Below, one piece after another: positions 32,976 through 43,426 of a stretch of 64,000 nt of DNA. Each line of letters opens with the position of its first letter. The stretch's first letter is position 1. The notes beneath the pieces are model-generated. The model saw nothing but the letters and a program-made list of their open reading frames with translations. It did no database searches and was not told the DNA's origin. Position numbers and translations under genes: made by a program. Origin of the DNA: Pseudomonas fluorescens (GTDB lineage: Bacteria; Pseudomonadota; Gammaproteobacteria; Pseudomonadales; Pseudomonadaceae); NCBI RefSeq assembly GCF_902497995.1, contig NZ_CABVII010000005.1, positions 1 to 64,000 on the forward strand. The letters are read 5' to 3'.

Positions 32976-34055
32976 TCATGCCAGCACGGCGACCGCCTTG
33001 ATCTGGGCCCAGAGTTGCTGGCCGGGGTGCACGCTCAGCTGATCCCGGGAGTAGCGGGTGATTCGCGCCAGCAATGGCGTGCCGGCGGCGTCCAGGCGGA
33101 TCAGCACGTGAGCGGCATTGTCGGCGCCCATCTCACTGATCACGGTGACCGGCAGGCGATTGAGGATGCTGCTTTGCTCTACGCTGTGCAGGCTCAGGCT
33201 GACATCCCGTGCCTGAACCTTGCAACGCAGTGCCTGGCCGGCGTCCATTGGCGTGTGCGCGACGCGAATGTTCAGGGCGGTGCCTGGCAGCTGCAAGGTC
33301 AGCAGTTGATAGTCGGGGTCATAGGCACTGACATGCCCCTCGATCACCACGCCCGCGTCATCGCCCAGCGCCAGGGGCAGATCGAGCCGCGCCAGGGTTT
33401 CGCCGATCGGCCCGCTGGCCAGGGCCTTGCCGTTGCTGAGCAGGACGATGTGGTCGGCCAGGCGCGCGACTTCGTCCTGGGAGTGGCTGACATACAGCAC
33501 CGGGATATCCAGTTCATCGTGCAGCCGTTGCAGGTAGGGCAGGATTTCGCCTTTGCGTTGGCTGTCCAGCGCCGCCAGCGGTTCGTCCATCAGCAGCAAT
33601 TTCGGGCTGGTAAGGAGGGCGCGCGCGATGCCGACCCGTTGCCGTTCACCGCCCGAAAGGTGCTGCGGATGGCGATCCAGCAGATGGCCGATCCCGAGCA
33701 GTTCGGTCGCGTGAGTCATATCGACCCGGCGTTGTTGTTTCGGGATTCGCTTCAGGCCGAATTCCAGGTTGGCCAGCACCGACAGGTGGGGAAACAGGCT
33801 GGCTTCCTGAAAGACATAACCCAGTGCGCGTTTGTGCGGCGGGACGAAAACCTGCTGGTCGCTGTCCTGCCAGACTTCATCGTTGACCTGGACAAACCCC
33901 AGATCGGCCCGTTCCAGGCCGGCAATGCAGCGCAGGCAAGTGGTCTTGCCCGAGCCGGAGTGACCGTAAAGCGCGGTGACGCCACGACCGGGCAACTGCA
34001 AATCCACATCCAGGGCAAACCCCGAATACTTCAGTTTCAGACGCGTATGAATCAT
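32976..34055 (-). CDS. modC: Molybdate ABC transporter ATP-binding protein ModC
   Basis: 359 residues. ABC ATPase with Walker [14 protein letters not shown]-loop [12 protein letters not shown], signature [16 protein letters not shown], Walker [13 protein letters not shown] and switch His VSHSQDE. The C-terminal ~70 residues form a Mop-type oxyanion-binding domain that lets molybdate regulate transport. The start is 3 bp past the stop of modB, so the genes form a tight operon. The reverse strand is open for 584 codons here, a codon-use shadow only. Confidence 0.96.
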   Translation of the reverse strand: MIHTRLKLKYSGFALDVDLQLPGRGVTALYGHSGSGKTTCLRCIAGLERADLGFVQVNDEVWQDSDQQVFVPPHKRALGYVFQEASLFPHLSVLANLEFGLKRIPKQQRRVDMTHATELLGIGHLLDRHPQHLSGGERQRVGIARALLTSPKLLLMDEPLAALDSQRKGEILPYLQRLHDELDIPVLYVSHSQDEVARLADHIVLLSNGKALASGPIGETLARLDLPLALGDDAGVVIEGHVSAYDPDYQLLTLQLPGTALNIRVAHTPMDAGQALRCKVQARDVSLSLHSVEQSSILNRLPVTVISEMGADNAAHVLIRLDAAGTPLLARITRYSRDQLSVHPGQQLWAQIKAVAVLA

Positions 34056-34058
34056 CGA

Positions 34059-34739
34059 TCAGCTCCAGCCCGCTTTGGTTTTGCGGCTGGAATAGAGCGC
34101 CAGCAACACGGCAAACGAGAACACCAGCATCGCCCCGGCCAGCCAATGGGCCTGGGCGTATTCCATGGCCTCGACGTGGTCATAGATCTGCACCGACACC
34201 ACCCGGGTCTTGTCGGGAATGTTGCCACCGATCATCAGCACTACGCCGAACTCGCCGACGGTGTGGGCGAAACCGAGAATCGCCGCGGTGATAAACCCCG
34301 GCCGGGCCAGGGGCAGGATCACGCTGAAAAAAGTGTCCCAGGGATTGGCGCGCAAGGTCGCGGCCACTTCCACAGGGCGGGTGCCGATGGCGGAAAAAGC
34401 GTTTTGCAGCGGCTGGACCACGAATGGCATCGAGTACAGCACCGAGCCGATCACCAACCCGGCAAAACTGAAGGTGAGGGTGCCGAGCCCCAGGGATTGG
34501 GTGAACTGGCCGACAAACCCGTGAGGCCCGAGCGCAAGCAACAAATAAAAGCCAATGACTGTAGGCGGCAGCACCAGGGGCAGGGCGACGATCGCCCCGA
34601 CCGGGCCGCGCAGCCAGGATTGGGTACGCGACAGCCATAACGCTATCGGAGTGCCGATGATCAGCAGGATGACCGTGGTCAGCGACGCCAGTTTCAGGGT
34701 CAGCCAGATGGCGGAAAAGTCGGCACTCGATAGGGTCAT
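34059..34739 (-). CDS. modB: Molybdate ABC transporter permease ModB
   Basis: 226 residues with about six membrane helices and the permease EAA loop ([20 protein letters not shown]), which docks with Mod[16 protein letters not shown] is highly characteristic of ModB. Its start overlaps the end of modA by a few bases' spacing (35-base-scale operon), with modC directly after. Inner-membrane channel of the molybdate importer. Confidence 0.96.
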   Translation of the reverse strand: MTLSSADFSAIWLTLKLASLTTVILLIIGTPIALWLSRTQSWLRGPVGAIVALPLVLPPTVIGFYLLLALGPHGFVGQFTQSLGLGTLTFSFAGLVIGSVLYSMPFVVQPLQNAFSAIGTRPVEVAATLRANPWDTFFSVILPLARPGFITAAILGFAHTVGEFGVVLMIGGNIPDKTRVVSVQIYDHVEAMEYAQAHWLAGAMLVFSFAVLLALYSSRKTKAGWS

Positions 34740-35752
<1,013 letters not shown>

Positions 35753-35810
35753 CTACGGGGTTTGGCGTCTTTCGCAATCCATTTGTACACAGGTGATCGA
35801 GGGCAGGTTT

Positions 35811-36875
35811 TTAGCGGTTAATCAATCTTGCCAACCCTTCCTCCGCCAGCTTGCGGGTCAACTCTGCCGTGCTCATTTCAACGCCCAGGGTAAACGCCTG
35901 CCCGGCCCACAGGTTGCTGAAGTCCGCTTCGCCCTTGACCCGCAACGGCATCAGCGCCCCCCCTGCCAGCGGGAAGGCCGGCGCTTTATCGCTCATCGGT
36001 CCGAGTTCGCGCATGACCCGATTGAGAATGCCCCGTGCCGGGCGGCCGGTAAAAATGTTGGTCACGGCGGTCTCGCTCTCCCTGGCCGTGCGCAGGGCCT
36101 TGTGGTGAGAGGCACTGACCCTGGCCTCTGGCGTGAACAAATACGCCGTGCCCACTTGCACCGCCGATGCCCCCAGCACAAACGCCGCCGCGACGCCTCG
36201 CGCATCGGTTATGCCGCCAGCGGCGATGACCGGCACTTTCACTGCGTCGACGATCTGCGGCACCAGGGCGAAGAGGCCGACCTGGCTGCTCAGGTCGTCG
36301 CTGAGGAACATCCCGCGATGACCGCCCGCTTCATAACCCATGGCGATGATCGCATCGCAACCCTGTTGCTCGAGCCAGAGGGCTTCTTCGACGGTGGTGG
36401 CCGAAGACAACACTTTGGCCCCGGTCGCTTTCACCCGATCCAGCAAGGATTTTTCCGGCAGGCCGAAGTGAAAACTCACGACCTCGGGACGCAGGGCTTC
36501 GATCACTTCGCAGGCCGCGTTATCGAACGGCGCGCGGTTGGACACCGGTGTGGGCGCGTCGAAGTCGACGCCCAGTTCGCGGTAGTAGGGCGCCAGCAAA
36601 TTTTTCCAGTCCCGGGCGCGTTGCTCATCGGCCGCTGGAGGCTGATGACAGAAGAAGTTGACGTTGATCGGTCGCTGGCTGTGCTGGCGAATCGTCTTCA
36701 GTTCTTCGCGCAACTGCTCGACGCTGAGCATGGCGGCGGGCATCGAGCCCAGTCCGCCGGCGTTGCTCGCCGCGATCACCATGGCCGAGGTCGTGGCGCC
36801 GGCCATGGGCGCCTGGATGATCGGCAGTTCGATCCCGAGCAGATCAAGAATACGAGTATCTGGCCATTGGCTCAT
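35811..36875 (-). CDS. Nitronate monooxygenase (2-nitropropane dioxygenase type)
   Basis: 354 residues: IIQAPMAGATTSAMVIAASN binds FMN, followed by NVNFFCHQPP, MGYEAGGHRGMF with the catalytic His, VPVIAAGGITDARGVAAAFV and GASAVQVGTAYLFTPEAR. This is the class I nitronate monooxygenase pattern. It oxidises alkyl nitronates such as propionate-3-nitronate using FMN and oxygen. The start was set by GGAGAATT before ATG 36875. It follows ada at 110 bp on the same strand. Confidence 0.9.
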   Translation of the reverse strand: MSQWPDTRILDLLGIELPIIQAPMAGATTSAMVIAASNAGGLGSMPAAMLSVEQLREELKTIRQHSQRPINVNFFCHQPPAADEQRARDWKNLLAPYYRELGVDFDAPTPVSNRAPFDNAACEVIEALRPEVVSFHFGLPEKSLLDRVKATGAKVLSSATTVEEALWLEQQGCDAIIAMGYEAGGHRGMFLSDDLSSQVGLFALVPQIVDAVKVPVIAAGGITDARGVAAAFVLGASAVQVGTAYLFTPEARVSASHHKALRTARESETAVTNIFTGRPARGILNRVMRELGPMSDKAPAFPLAGGALMPLRVKGEADFSNLWAGQAFTLGVEMSTAELTRKLAEEGLARLINR

Positions 36876-36985
36876 TGCAGAATTCTCCGATGTGAATACA
36901 GGGCAGGGGCGGTAGAACCGGTTGCAAGTCGACCTCAATCCCGTAGGCGCTGTCGAGCGAAGCTGCGATCTTTTGTTCTTTTAAT

Positions 36986-38050
36986 CTACTGGCTTTCACG
37001 CTCCAGCAACTGCCGCTTGCGTTCCACCCCCCAGCGATACCCCGACAAATTACCATCGCTGCGCACCACGCGGTGGCACGGAATCGCCACCGCCAGGCTG
37101 TTCGCGCCACAGGCTTGAGCCACGGCGCGCACGGCTTTCGGCGCGCCGATGCGCTGGGCAATATCCGCGTAGCTGGCGGTGCTGCCGGCCGGAATTTCCC
37201 GCAGCGCTTGCCAGACCCGCTCCTGAAACGCGGTGCCGCGCACGTCCAGGGGCAAGTCCAGGCCGATGGCCGGGGCTTCGATAAAACCGACGACCTTGGC
37301 AATCAGCTGCTCGAACTCGTGATCGGCACCGATCAGGTTGGCCCGGCGAAACCTGTCCTGCAGGTCGCAGACCAGTTGGTGCGGATCATCGCCGAGCAGG
37401 ATCGCGCACACCCCGCGTGCACTTTGCGCCACCAGAATCGCGCCCAGGGAGCACTGGCCGACGGCAAAACGAATGTCGTTGTTCTGACCGGCAGCGCGGT
37501 AATCGCCGGGCTTCATGCCCAGCAACTGATCAGCCGCCTCGTAAAAACGACTGTTGGAGTTGAAGCCGGCGTCATACAGCGCGTCGGTCACCGAACCGCC
37601 ATCGGTCAAACGCTCACGGACCTTGCGTGAACGATGGGCCGTCGCATAGCCCCTGGGGGTCAGCCCGGTCACGGTCTTGAATACCCGATGGAAGTGAAAG
37701 CTGCTGAGGCCCGCAGCCAGGGCCAGTTCGCTCAGCGTGGGCAGGTGTTCGGCGGTTTCGATCTGGCGGCAAGCGGCGGCCACGGTCAGGGCATGTTGCG
37801 CGGCGACCTCGCTCTGATCCCTGGTCGCCCGTTTGCTCGGACGATAACCCGCCGCCTCGGCTTGGGCGGCGGAGTCGAAGAATTCGACATTCTGCGGTTT
37901 CGGCAAGCGCGCCAGGCTGCTGGGGCGACAATAGATACCGGTGGTTTTCACGGCATAGACAAACTGGCCGTCGGCGCGAGGATCACGCGCGACGACAGCG
38001 GCCCAGCGTGGGTCATGCTCGGTGGCGATTATGGGCGAGTGACTGGTCAT
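36986..38050 (-). CDS. ada: Ada-type O6-methylguanine-DNA methyltransferase/AraC regulator with a degenerate zinc site
   Basis: 354 residues with three Ada parts: N-terminal methylphosphotriester-sensing domain (1-~90), AraC HTH (~100-185), and C-terminal methyltransferase with PCHRVVRSDGNLSGYRWG (acceptor Cys near 325). In E. coli Ada, four Cys (38, 42, 69, 72) hold zinc. Here only the first remains: YCRPSS replaces the usual CRPSC, and RPSKRA replaces RPCKRC. The repair half looks intact; the sensing/activation half may not respond to methylated phosphates. It lies 87 bp downstream of alkB. Confidence 0.9.
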   Translation of the reverse strand: MTSHSPIIATEHDPRWAAVVARDPRADGQFVYAVKTTGIYCRPSSLARLPKPQNVEFFDSAAQAEAAGYRPSKRATRDQSEVAAQHALTVAAACRQIETAEHLPTLSELALAAGLSSFHFHRVFKTVTGLTPRGYATAHRSRKVRERLTDGGSVTDALYDAGFNSNSRFYEAADQLLGMKPGDYRAAGQNNDIRFAVGQCSLGAILVAQSARGVCAILLGDDPHQLVCDLQDRFRRANLIGADHEFEQLIAKVVGFIEAPAIGLDLPLDVRGTAFQERVWQALREIPAGSTASYADIAQRIGAPKAVRAVAQACGANSLAVAIPCHRVVRSDGNLSGYRWGVERKRQLLERESQ

Positions 38051-38137
38051 GGCGTCATATCCGTTGCTGCGTTCGATCCAGATTAACCAGCCGCCGGGGC
38101 GGCTGCACTCCGGGTCTTGCGGTCGAACTCGAGGTTG

Positions 38138-38803
38138 TCACTTGGCGGTGCGAAAAGTGAAGTTGATGCGTTGTTCACCCAGGCGCGAATGCTGGCCGTC
38201 CTTGATCGGCAACACCCCGTGATAACGCAGGCGATCGACGCCGCCCCAGACCACGATGTCGCCATGCAACAACGGCACTCGCTGGCTTTTGTCGCTGCGC
38301 TCAAAGCCGCCGAACAGGAACATCGCCGGCAATCCCAGCGACACCGAAACAATCGGCGCTGCCAGGCAGGCTTCGTCCTTGTCCTGGTGCAATGACATCT
38401 TCGCTCCGGGGACGTAGCGGTTGATCAGGCAGGCATCAGGCACGAAATCGGCAAATCCTGCTTCACGCGCCGCCGCTTGGGCCAGCTCGAAAAACACCGC
38501 GGGCATCGCGGGCCAGGGTTGACCGGTCCGCGGGTCATGGCGGGTGTAGCGGTAGCCGCTGCGGTCGGTGGTCCAGCCCCAAGTGCCGCAACTGCTCATG
38601 GCCGCCGACATGGTGAAGCCGCCCGGCGTGACCATCTGGCGCAACGGCGCAGCGGCCAGCACTGTTTCCAGTGCGGGCAGCAACCGGTCCAGCCAGGGCA
38701 AGGCAAAGCCCCTCAGGACGAAAGACTGTTCGCCGATCTGTTCGCGCCGGGGCTGCTGCTCGGGTTCAGCGTCGGCAAACAGGTCGAAAGGGCTCGGGGA
38801 CAT
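38138..38803 (-). CDS. alkB: Alpha-ketoglutarate-dependent DNA dealkylase AlkB
   Basis: 221 residues. NRYVPGAKMSLHQDKDEA supplies the HxD iron ligands, YHGVLPIKDGQHSRLGEQRI holds the distal His, and RINFTFR supplies the 2-oxoglutarate-binding Arg pair. WGWTTDRSGYRYTRHDP is the nucleotide-recognition lid. It removes methyl groups from 1-methyladenine and 3-methylcytosine. The gene precedes ada on the same strand, consistent with an alkylation-response operon. Confidence 0.95.
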   Translation of the reverse strand: MSPSPFDLFADAEPEQQPRREQIGEQSFVLRGFALPWLDRLLPALETVLAAAPLRQMVTPGGFTMSAAMSSCGTWGWTTDRSGYRYTRHDPRTGQPWPAMPAVFFELAQAAAREAGFADFVPDACLINRYVPGAKMSLHQDKDEACLAAPIVSVSLGLPAMFLFGGFERSDKSQRVPLLHGDIVVWGGVDRLRYHGVLPIKDGQHSRLGEQRINFTFRTAK

Positions 38804-38818
38804 GGGCTTATGTTGTTC

Positions 38819-38995
38819 TTACAGTGCCTTGCTGACGCTGATGTCGCTGATGACATCCTCACCCTGGCCATGAATGGCGTCCAGCGCGACTTTGGCTTCT
38901 TCTTCAGTGCCGTTTTCAAGTTGGGCAAATTCGAAGCGGCGCTCGCCGTTGAGTTTGTATTTGATGACGTACTTGGTCGTTTGAGCCACGGTCAT
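38819..38995 (-). CDS. Small conserved hypothetical protein
   Basis: 58 residues: MTVAQTTKYVIKYKLNGERR then FEFAQLENGTEEEAKVALDA. The layout (beta hairpin with YKLNG, then helix) recalls the DUF6555-like protein at 5991 but the sequence is distinct. AGCAGG lies close before the ATG. 15 bp upstream of alkB. Function unknown. Confidence 0.6.
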   Translation of the reverse strand: MTVAQTTKYVIKYKLNGERRFEFAQLENGTEEEAKVALDAIHGQGEDVISDISVSKAL

Positions 38996-39024
38996 ACCTG
39001 CTTGTCTGCGTGTGGGCGCGCTAT

Positions 39025-39327
39025 TCAGCTCAGTTTCGAGCTGGAGCGGCGGATGATCTTGATCGAGTGAGTCAGGGTCGGTTTGCGGGTCACGCTGATC
39101 GGCCGGCGATTGACCGTGTCGATGGTGATGTTCCAGAAACCGGTGCTCGGTGCAGTAATACGCGCCGGAAAGGTGTCGAACGCACCGCCGTGGTAAGTGT
39201 GACGACCGCCATTTTTGAAACTGCGGAAATTGGCGTCGTTCATCAAGCGGATGTTGCAGGTTTGCGAGCATTGAATGACGACGATGTCGTCTTCGTTGAG
39301 GTGCTCGCGCTGGTGGATAAATTTCAT
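39025..39327 (-). CDS. DUF1883 domain protein
   Basis: 100 residues: MKFIHQREHLNEDDIVVIQC, NIRLMNDANFRSFKNGGRHT and YHGGAFDTFPARITAPSTGF with WNITIDT. This is the DUF1883 beta-rich pattern (VRLMD..NF..Y..G..H.Y.GG.....V...P..G.W.V..D). Function unknown; in other bacteria the domain is fused to TIR or other modules. A GGAGG site lies 6 bases before ATG 39327. Confidence 0.8.
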   Translation of the reverse strand: MKFIHQREHLNEDDIVVIQCSQTCNIRLMNDANFRSFKNGGRHTYHGGAFDTFPARITAPSTGFWNITIDTVNRRPISVTRKPTLTHSIKIIRRSSSKLS

Positions 39328-39538
39328 GGGCGCCTCCAGAAGGGCTTTTTCTACAAAATCAAAACGATAGCATGGGCGATTGGCGCAGTTTATCAGCCCG
39401 AACAGGTTATTATCCGGTCGTCGGGGTGCGCTTTGGCAATTAAAAACAGTTATTCGCGATTCCATTCGCGATAAACGCAACGAGCCTCGGAGAAAAACGG
39501 CTTTTATGCTGTCGGAGGCTCTTTATCGGAGATTTAAC

Positions 39539-39895
39539 ATGAAATGGGGTATATGGAGCCTGCCGTTGGTAGTGGCGATGAGTGGTTGTGCGAGTGTCTC
39601 GGATATCCATCAGACGCTGCCTACCATGAGTGTGATTTCAGGCAAGAAACCCCATGAATACGCGCAGTGCCTGACCGAAAAGCTGGCCAGCAGCCGTGGC
39701 GCCCTGCAAGTCGAACCGCAGAAGGATGGCGTGCGGGTGATCGTGCCACAGAAGCTCTCCTCGGGCCCGGCGGCGGTATTCGATATCGAAGACCGCTCCA
39801 GTGGCAGCAGCATCAAGCTGCACGAACGCATCTCCAATGTGCCGTTGCGCCCCCAGGACGTACGCGATGCCGCCACCGCGTGCATTTCCGGCTGA
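39539..39895 (+). CDS. Putative lipoprotein
   Basis: 118 residues with a lipoprotein signal (LPLVVAMSGC, Cys at 18). The mature part (YAQCLTEKLASSRGALQVEP; LKLHERISNVPLRPQDV-like region ending in AATACISG) has a Cys pair that may form a disulfide. GGAG lies 7 bases before ATG 39539. No named family recognised. Confidence 0.75.
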   Translation: MKWGIWSLPLVVAMSGCASVSDIHQTLPTMSVISGKKPHEYAQCLTEKLASSRGALQVEPQKDGVRVIVPQKLSSGPAAVFDIEDRSSGSSIKLHERISNVPLRPQDVRDAATACISG

Positions 39896-39956
39896 TGGAC
39901 GGGAGCAAACTCGCTCTTACAGCGGCGGGACCGCATTGTCATTTCTGGAGTCGAGC

Positions 39957-40187
39957 ATGAAGCGAGAACAGGTACGGGCGTGCCATGCAGAGGGTGATAT
40001 CTTTGCCACCCACGTGATCCAGAACCCTGCGAACCCGGGTGAATGGATCGTGTTTTTCAAGAAAAGCGCCGGACGCAGTTACTTCCTGGTGGATGACAAC
40101 GATGAAGTCGAATCCTTCAGTGGTCTCGATGACTTGATCGAAACCGTTCGTGGCCTGGGGATCAAGTTCGCCGAGATTCACATGTAG
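39957..40187 (+). CDS. Small conserved hypothetical protein
   Basis: 76 residues, MKREQVRACHAEGDIFATHV, WIVFFKKSAGRSYFLVDDND and a C-terminal helix LDDLIETVRGLGIKFAEIH. Soluble alpha/beta. It follows the lipoprotein gene at 61 bp on the same strand and may share its transcript. Function unknown. Confidence 0.7.
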   Translation: MKREQVRACHAEGDIFATHVIQNPANPGEWIVFFKKSAGRSYFLVDDNDEVESFSGLDDLIETVRGLGIKFAEIHM

Positions 40188-40199
40188 GGCCGGGGTGCC

Positions 40200-40481
40200 C
40201 TACTTGCAGACCACCACCACGCTGCGATTCTTGTAATTGCCGACATCCACGCCCAGGGTCTTGTCGCTTTCCTTGGGCGAAGGTGTGCCGTCCGTCCCGA
40301 CGATGTTGTAACCGGTGCCCGCGCAGGAGGCGTCAGCCTTTTCGTAGCAGTTAGCCCAGGAATTGGCCTCCCCGGAGCAATCGATCGTCAGACCCTGTTC
40401 TCCGTTGTGCAGGTAAGTCGTTTCCGACGTGGCGCAACCGGTAAGGGCCAGAAGCGCAATCATTGGCAAAAATCTATTCAT
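40200..40481 (-). CDS. Putative lipoprotein
   Basis: 93 residues with lipobox LTGC (Cys at 16). The mature part holds four Cys (DCSGEA, NCYEKADASC, VVCK) and the motif GYNIVG, typical of small Pseudomonas envelope lipoproteins. It converges with the previous gene. Function unknown. Confidence 0.8.
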   Translation of the reverse strand: MNRFLPMIALLALTGCATSETTYLHNGEQGLTIDCSGEANSWANCYEKADASCAGTGYNIVGTDGTPSPKESDKTLGVDVGNYKNRSVVVVCK

Positions 40482-40576
40482 GGGGTGTGGTCGTCGTCAG
40501 GATGATGGGGCTAAGCCCGTGACAGCGCTGGCTGCAAAAAGGTTATAGCGATTGGCCACTTCGCCGCGGGCAATCA

Positions 40577-40601
40577 CAAAAAACCCTGCGTAAAGCAGGG
40601 C
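40577..40601 (-). terminator. Rho-independent terminator
   Basis: Minus strand CCCTGC-TTTAC-GCAGGG followed by six T, just past the stop of the 62-residue gene at 40621. Confidence 0.8.
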
Positions 40602-40620
40602 TGTGTGCGAAAGAGGCGGA

Positions 40621-40809
40621 TCAGCTCTTGTCCTTGCCACGGCGTTTTGGGGCTGCAGGCTGGTCCTGCAACACCGATGCCACTTCAATCGCCAACGCTT
40701 CGCTGGGGAACGGCCCGGCGATATTCTCGCCGCTGACGCTGTCGACCCACCACTGGCCGTCTTTCGCCTGGTTGATCAGGTACCCGTTGACGCTCTTTGC
40801 TACCGACAT
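40621..40809 (-). CDS. Small conserved hypothetical protein
   Basis: 62 residues: MSVAKSVNGYLINQAKDGQW then VDSVSGENIAGPFPSEALAI and a basic tail KRRGKDKS. A beta-rich front and one helix. It has its own terminator and an AGGCAGAT site, so it is very probably real. Function unknown. Confidence 0.75.
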   Translation of the reverse strand: MSVAKSVNGYLINQAKDGQWWVDSVSGENIAGPFPSEALAIEVASVLQDQPAAPKRRGKDKS

Positions 40810-41100
40810 CTATCTGCCTCGTTGGCTGGTTCAATCGCGCAATGATAGCGCCAAATGCACCCAACGGGTGCTGATGGGGTAGGGTGGTGCGGTTGCCTGT
40901 CCGATTGATGGGCGTGCAGGTCTGCCAATCTCTGCTATGTATAGAGGGCTGCGCAAAATCTGCAGGACGCTATGCGGAACTATCCGCGTGAATATTTCTC
41001 TATGATGGCATCGGTTAGCCAGCGCGGAGGCATTGTAAGGTGCGCGCCGCCTGATTAGACTGCGCCGATACTCGAACACACAGCCCTTTCAAGGACTTAT

Positions 41101-41940
41101 ATGATCAAGAAATGCTTGTTCCCAGCAGCCGGTTACGGCACTCGCTTCCTCCCAGCGACCAAAGCCATGCCCAAGGAAATGCTGCCGGTGGTAAACAAGC
41201 CACTGATCCAGTACGGCGTTGAAGAAGCACTGGACGCCGGGCTGACCGAGATTTCCATCGTTACCGGTCGTGGTAAACGCGCCCTGGAAGACCATTTCGA
41301 CATCAGCTACGAGCTGGAAAACCAGATCAAGGGCACCGACAAGGAAAAATACCTGGTCGGCATCCGCAAGCTGCTCGACAACTGCTCGTTCTCCTACACG
41401 CGCCAGACCGAAATGAAAGGCCTGGGCCACGCGATCCTGACCGGCCGTCCACTGATCGGCGACGAACCTTTCGCCGTGGTCCTGGCGGATGACTTGTGCG
41501 TCAACCTCGACGGTGACGGCGTACTGACCCAGATGGTCAAGCTGTACAAGCAGTTCCGCTGCTCGATCGTCGCCATCCAGGAAGTCGATCCGCAGGAAAC
41601 CCACAAGTACGGCGTCATCGCCGGCGAAATGATCCGCGACGACATCTACCGCGTGCACAGCATGGTCGAGAAGCCAAAGCCGGAAGATGCCCCATCGAAC
41701 CTGGCGATCATCGGTCGCTACATCCTGACCCCGGACATCTTCGACCTGATCGAACAGACCGAGCCAGGCAAGGGCGGCGAAATCCAGATCACCGACGCCC
41801 TGATGAAGCAGGCGCAAAACGGCTGCGTCATGGCCTACAAGTTCAAGGGCAAGCGTTTTGACTGCGGTGGCGCCGAAGGCTACATCGACGCGACCAACTT
41901 CTGCTTCGAGAACTTCTACAAGACTGGCAAGGCTTACTGA
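41101..41940 (+). CDS. galU: UTP-glucose-1-phosphate uridylyltransferase GalU
   Basis: 279 residues. Nucleotide-binding FPAAGYGTRFLPATKAMPKE, KPLIQYGVEEAL, FAVVLADDLCV for the metal-binding Asp, EVDPQETHKYGVIAG, VEKPKPEDAPSNLAIIGRYI and a C-terminal GKRFDCGGAEGYIDATNF. The enzyme makes UDP-glucose from UTP and glucose-1-phosphate for LPS core, exopolysaccharide and glucan synthesis. The length is standard. A terminator follows at 41961. Confidence 0.97.
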   Translation: MIKKCLFPAAGYGTRFLPATKAMPKEMLPVVNKPLIQYGVEEALDAGLTEISIVTGRGKRALEDHFDISYELENQIKGTDKEKYLVGIRKLLDNCSFSYTRQTEMKGLGHAILTGRPLIGDEPFAVVLADDLCVNLDGDGVLTQMVKLYKQFRCSIVAIQEVDPQETHKYGVIAGEMIRDDIYRVHSMVEKPKPEDAPSNLAIIGRYILTPDIFDLIEQTEPGKGGEIQITDALMKQAQNGCVMAYKFKGKRFDCGGAEGYIDATNFCFENFYKTGKAY

Positions 41941-41960
41941 TAGCCTGGCTCGCTTGTAGT

Positions 41961-41987
41961 GAAAAGCCACCTTCGGGTGGCTTTTTC
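41961..41987 (+). terminator. galU terminator
   Basis: Stem AAAGCCACC / GGTGGCTTT with a TTCG tetraloop and T-run, 20 bp after the galU stop. Confidence 0.9.
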
Positions 41988-42067
41988 GTTTGTGCGCCCC
42001 AAATTGTGCGCGGCGCTTGCCCAGCAAACGTCTACAGGTATGCTGGTAGCCTGCCGAGGAGAAAGCA

Positions 42068-43426
42068 ATGGCCTACGATTTTGACCTTTATGTGATTGGT
42101 GCCGGTTCCGGCGGTGTGCGGGCTGCGCGGTTTGCGGCCGGTTTTGGCGCTAAAGTGGCCGTGGCCGAGAGCCGTTACCTGGGGGGTACCTGTGTGAACG
42201 TCGGCTGCGTGCCGAAGAAATTGCTGGTCTACGGCGCGCACTTCGCCGAAGACTTCGAGCAGTCATCCGGTTTCGGCTGGACCCCGGGCGAGGCGAAGTT
42301 CGATTGGGCGACGCTGATCGCCAACAAGGATCGCGAGATCAATCGCCTCAATGGCATCTATCGCAACCTGCTGGTCAACAGCGGCGTGACCTTGCATGAA
42401 GGTCACGCCAAGATCGTCGACCCGCATGCGGTCGAGATCAATGGCGAACGCTACACCGCCAGGAACATCCTGATTGCCACCGGCGGCTGGCCGCAGATTC
42501 CAGAGATTCCGGGGCACGAACACGCGATCAGTTCCAACCAGGCGTTTTTCCTCAAGGAGCTGCCCAAGCGCGTGCTGGTGGTGGGCGGCGGTTACATTGC
42601 CGTCGAGTTCGCCGGGATCTTCCACGGCCTGGGCGCCGACACCACCTTGCTCTATCGCGGTGAACTGTTCCTGCGTGGCTTCGACGGTGCGGTGCGCAAG
42701 CACCTGCAGGAAGAGCTGAGCAAGCGTGGCATGGACCTGCAGTTCAATGCCGACATCGAACGTATCGACAAGCAAGCCGATGGCAGCCTGAAAGTCACCC
42801 TCAAGGACGGTCGCGAGCTGGAGGCTGATTGTGTGTTTTATGCCACCGGCCGGCGTCCGATGCTGGACAATCTCGGGCTGGAGAACACCGGGGTCAAACT
42901 CGACAGGAAAGGCTTCGTCGAGGTCGACGGGCAGTATCAGACCGCCGAGCCGTCGATCCTGGCCCTTGGCGATGTCATCGGCCGGGTGCAGCTGACGCCG
43001 GTCGCGCTGGCCGAAGGCATGGCGGTGGCGCGGCGCTTGTTCAAGCCCGAGCAGTATCGCCCGGTGGACTACAAGATGATCCCGACGGCGGTGTTCAGCC
43101 TGCCGAACATCGGCACGGTCGGCTTGACCGAGGAAGAGGCCCGGGAAGCCGGGCACGAGGTGGTGATTTTCGAAAGCCGTTTCCGGCCGATGAAGCTGAC
43201 CCTGACCGAATGCCAGGAACGCACGCTGATGAAGCTGGTGGTGGATGGCAAGACCGACAAGGTGCTGGGTTGCCACATGGTCGGCCCGGAAGCCGGTGAA
43301 ATCGTCCAGGGCCTGGCCGTCGCCTTGAAGGCCGGCGCCACCAAGCGTGACTTCGACGAAACCATCGGTGTGCACCCGACGGCCGCCGAAGAGTTCGTCA
43401 CTATGCGGTCGCCGGTCGCCGGTTAA
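42068..43426 (+). CDS. gor: Glutathione reductase
   Basis: 452 residues. FAD-binding [15 protein letters not shown], redox-active disulfide [18 protein letters not shown] (Cys at ~43 and ~48), NADPH-binding [20 protein letters not shown] with the following Arg residues for the 2'-phosphate, second FAD motif ILALGDV, and C-terminal [13 protein letters not shown] with the base-donor His and Glu. It reduces oxidised glutathione with NADPH in the cytoplasm. Its end overlaps the convergent KfrA-like gene by four bases. Confidence 0.96.
   Translation: MAYDFDLYVIGAGSGGVRAARFAAGFGAKVAVAESRYLGGTCVNVGCVPKKLLVYGAHFAEDFEQSSGFGWTPGEAKFDWATLIANKDREINRLNGIYRNLLVNSGVTLHEGHAKIVDPHAVEINGERYTARNILIATGGWPQIPEIPGHEHAISSNQAFFLKELPKRVLVVGGGYIAVEFAGIFHGLGADTTLLYRGELFLRGFDGAVRKHLQEELSKRGMDLQFNADIERIDKQADGSLKVTLKDGRELEADCVFYATGRRPMLDNLGLENTGVKLDRKGFVEVDGQYQTAEPSILALGDVIGRVQLTPVALAEGMAVARRLFKPEQYRPVDYKMIPTAVFSLPNIGTVGLTEEEAREAGHEVVIFESRFRPMKLTLTECQERTLMKLVVDGKTDKVLGCHMVGPEAGEIVQGLAVALKAGATKRDFDETIGVHPTAAEEFVTMRSPVAG

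Noticed and set aside
32886..34640. A 584-codon open frame on the plus strand opposite modC/modB
   Set aside because: It lies exactly opposite two well-recognised genes and has no domain, ribosome site or independent boundary; it arises from high-GC codon use.
42263..43375. A 370-codon open frame opposite gor
   Set aside because: Shadow of the glutathione reductase gene, rich in His/Asp/Gln as expected from reversed codons.
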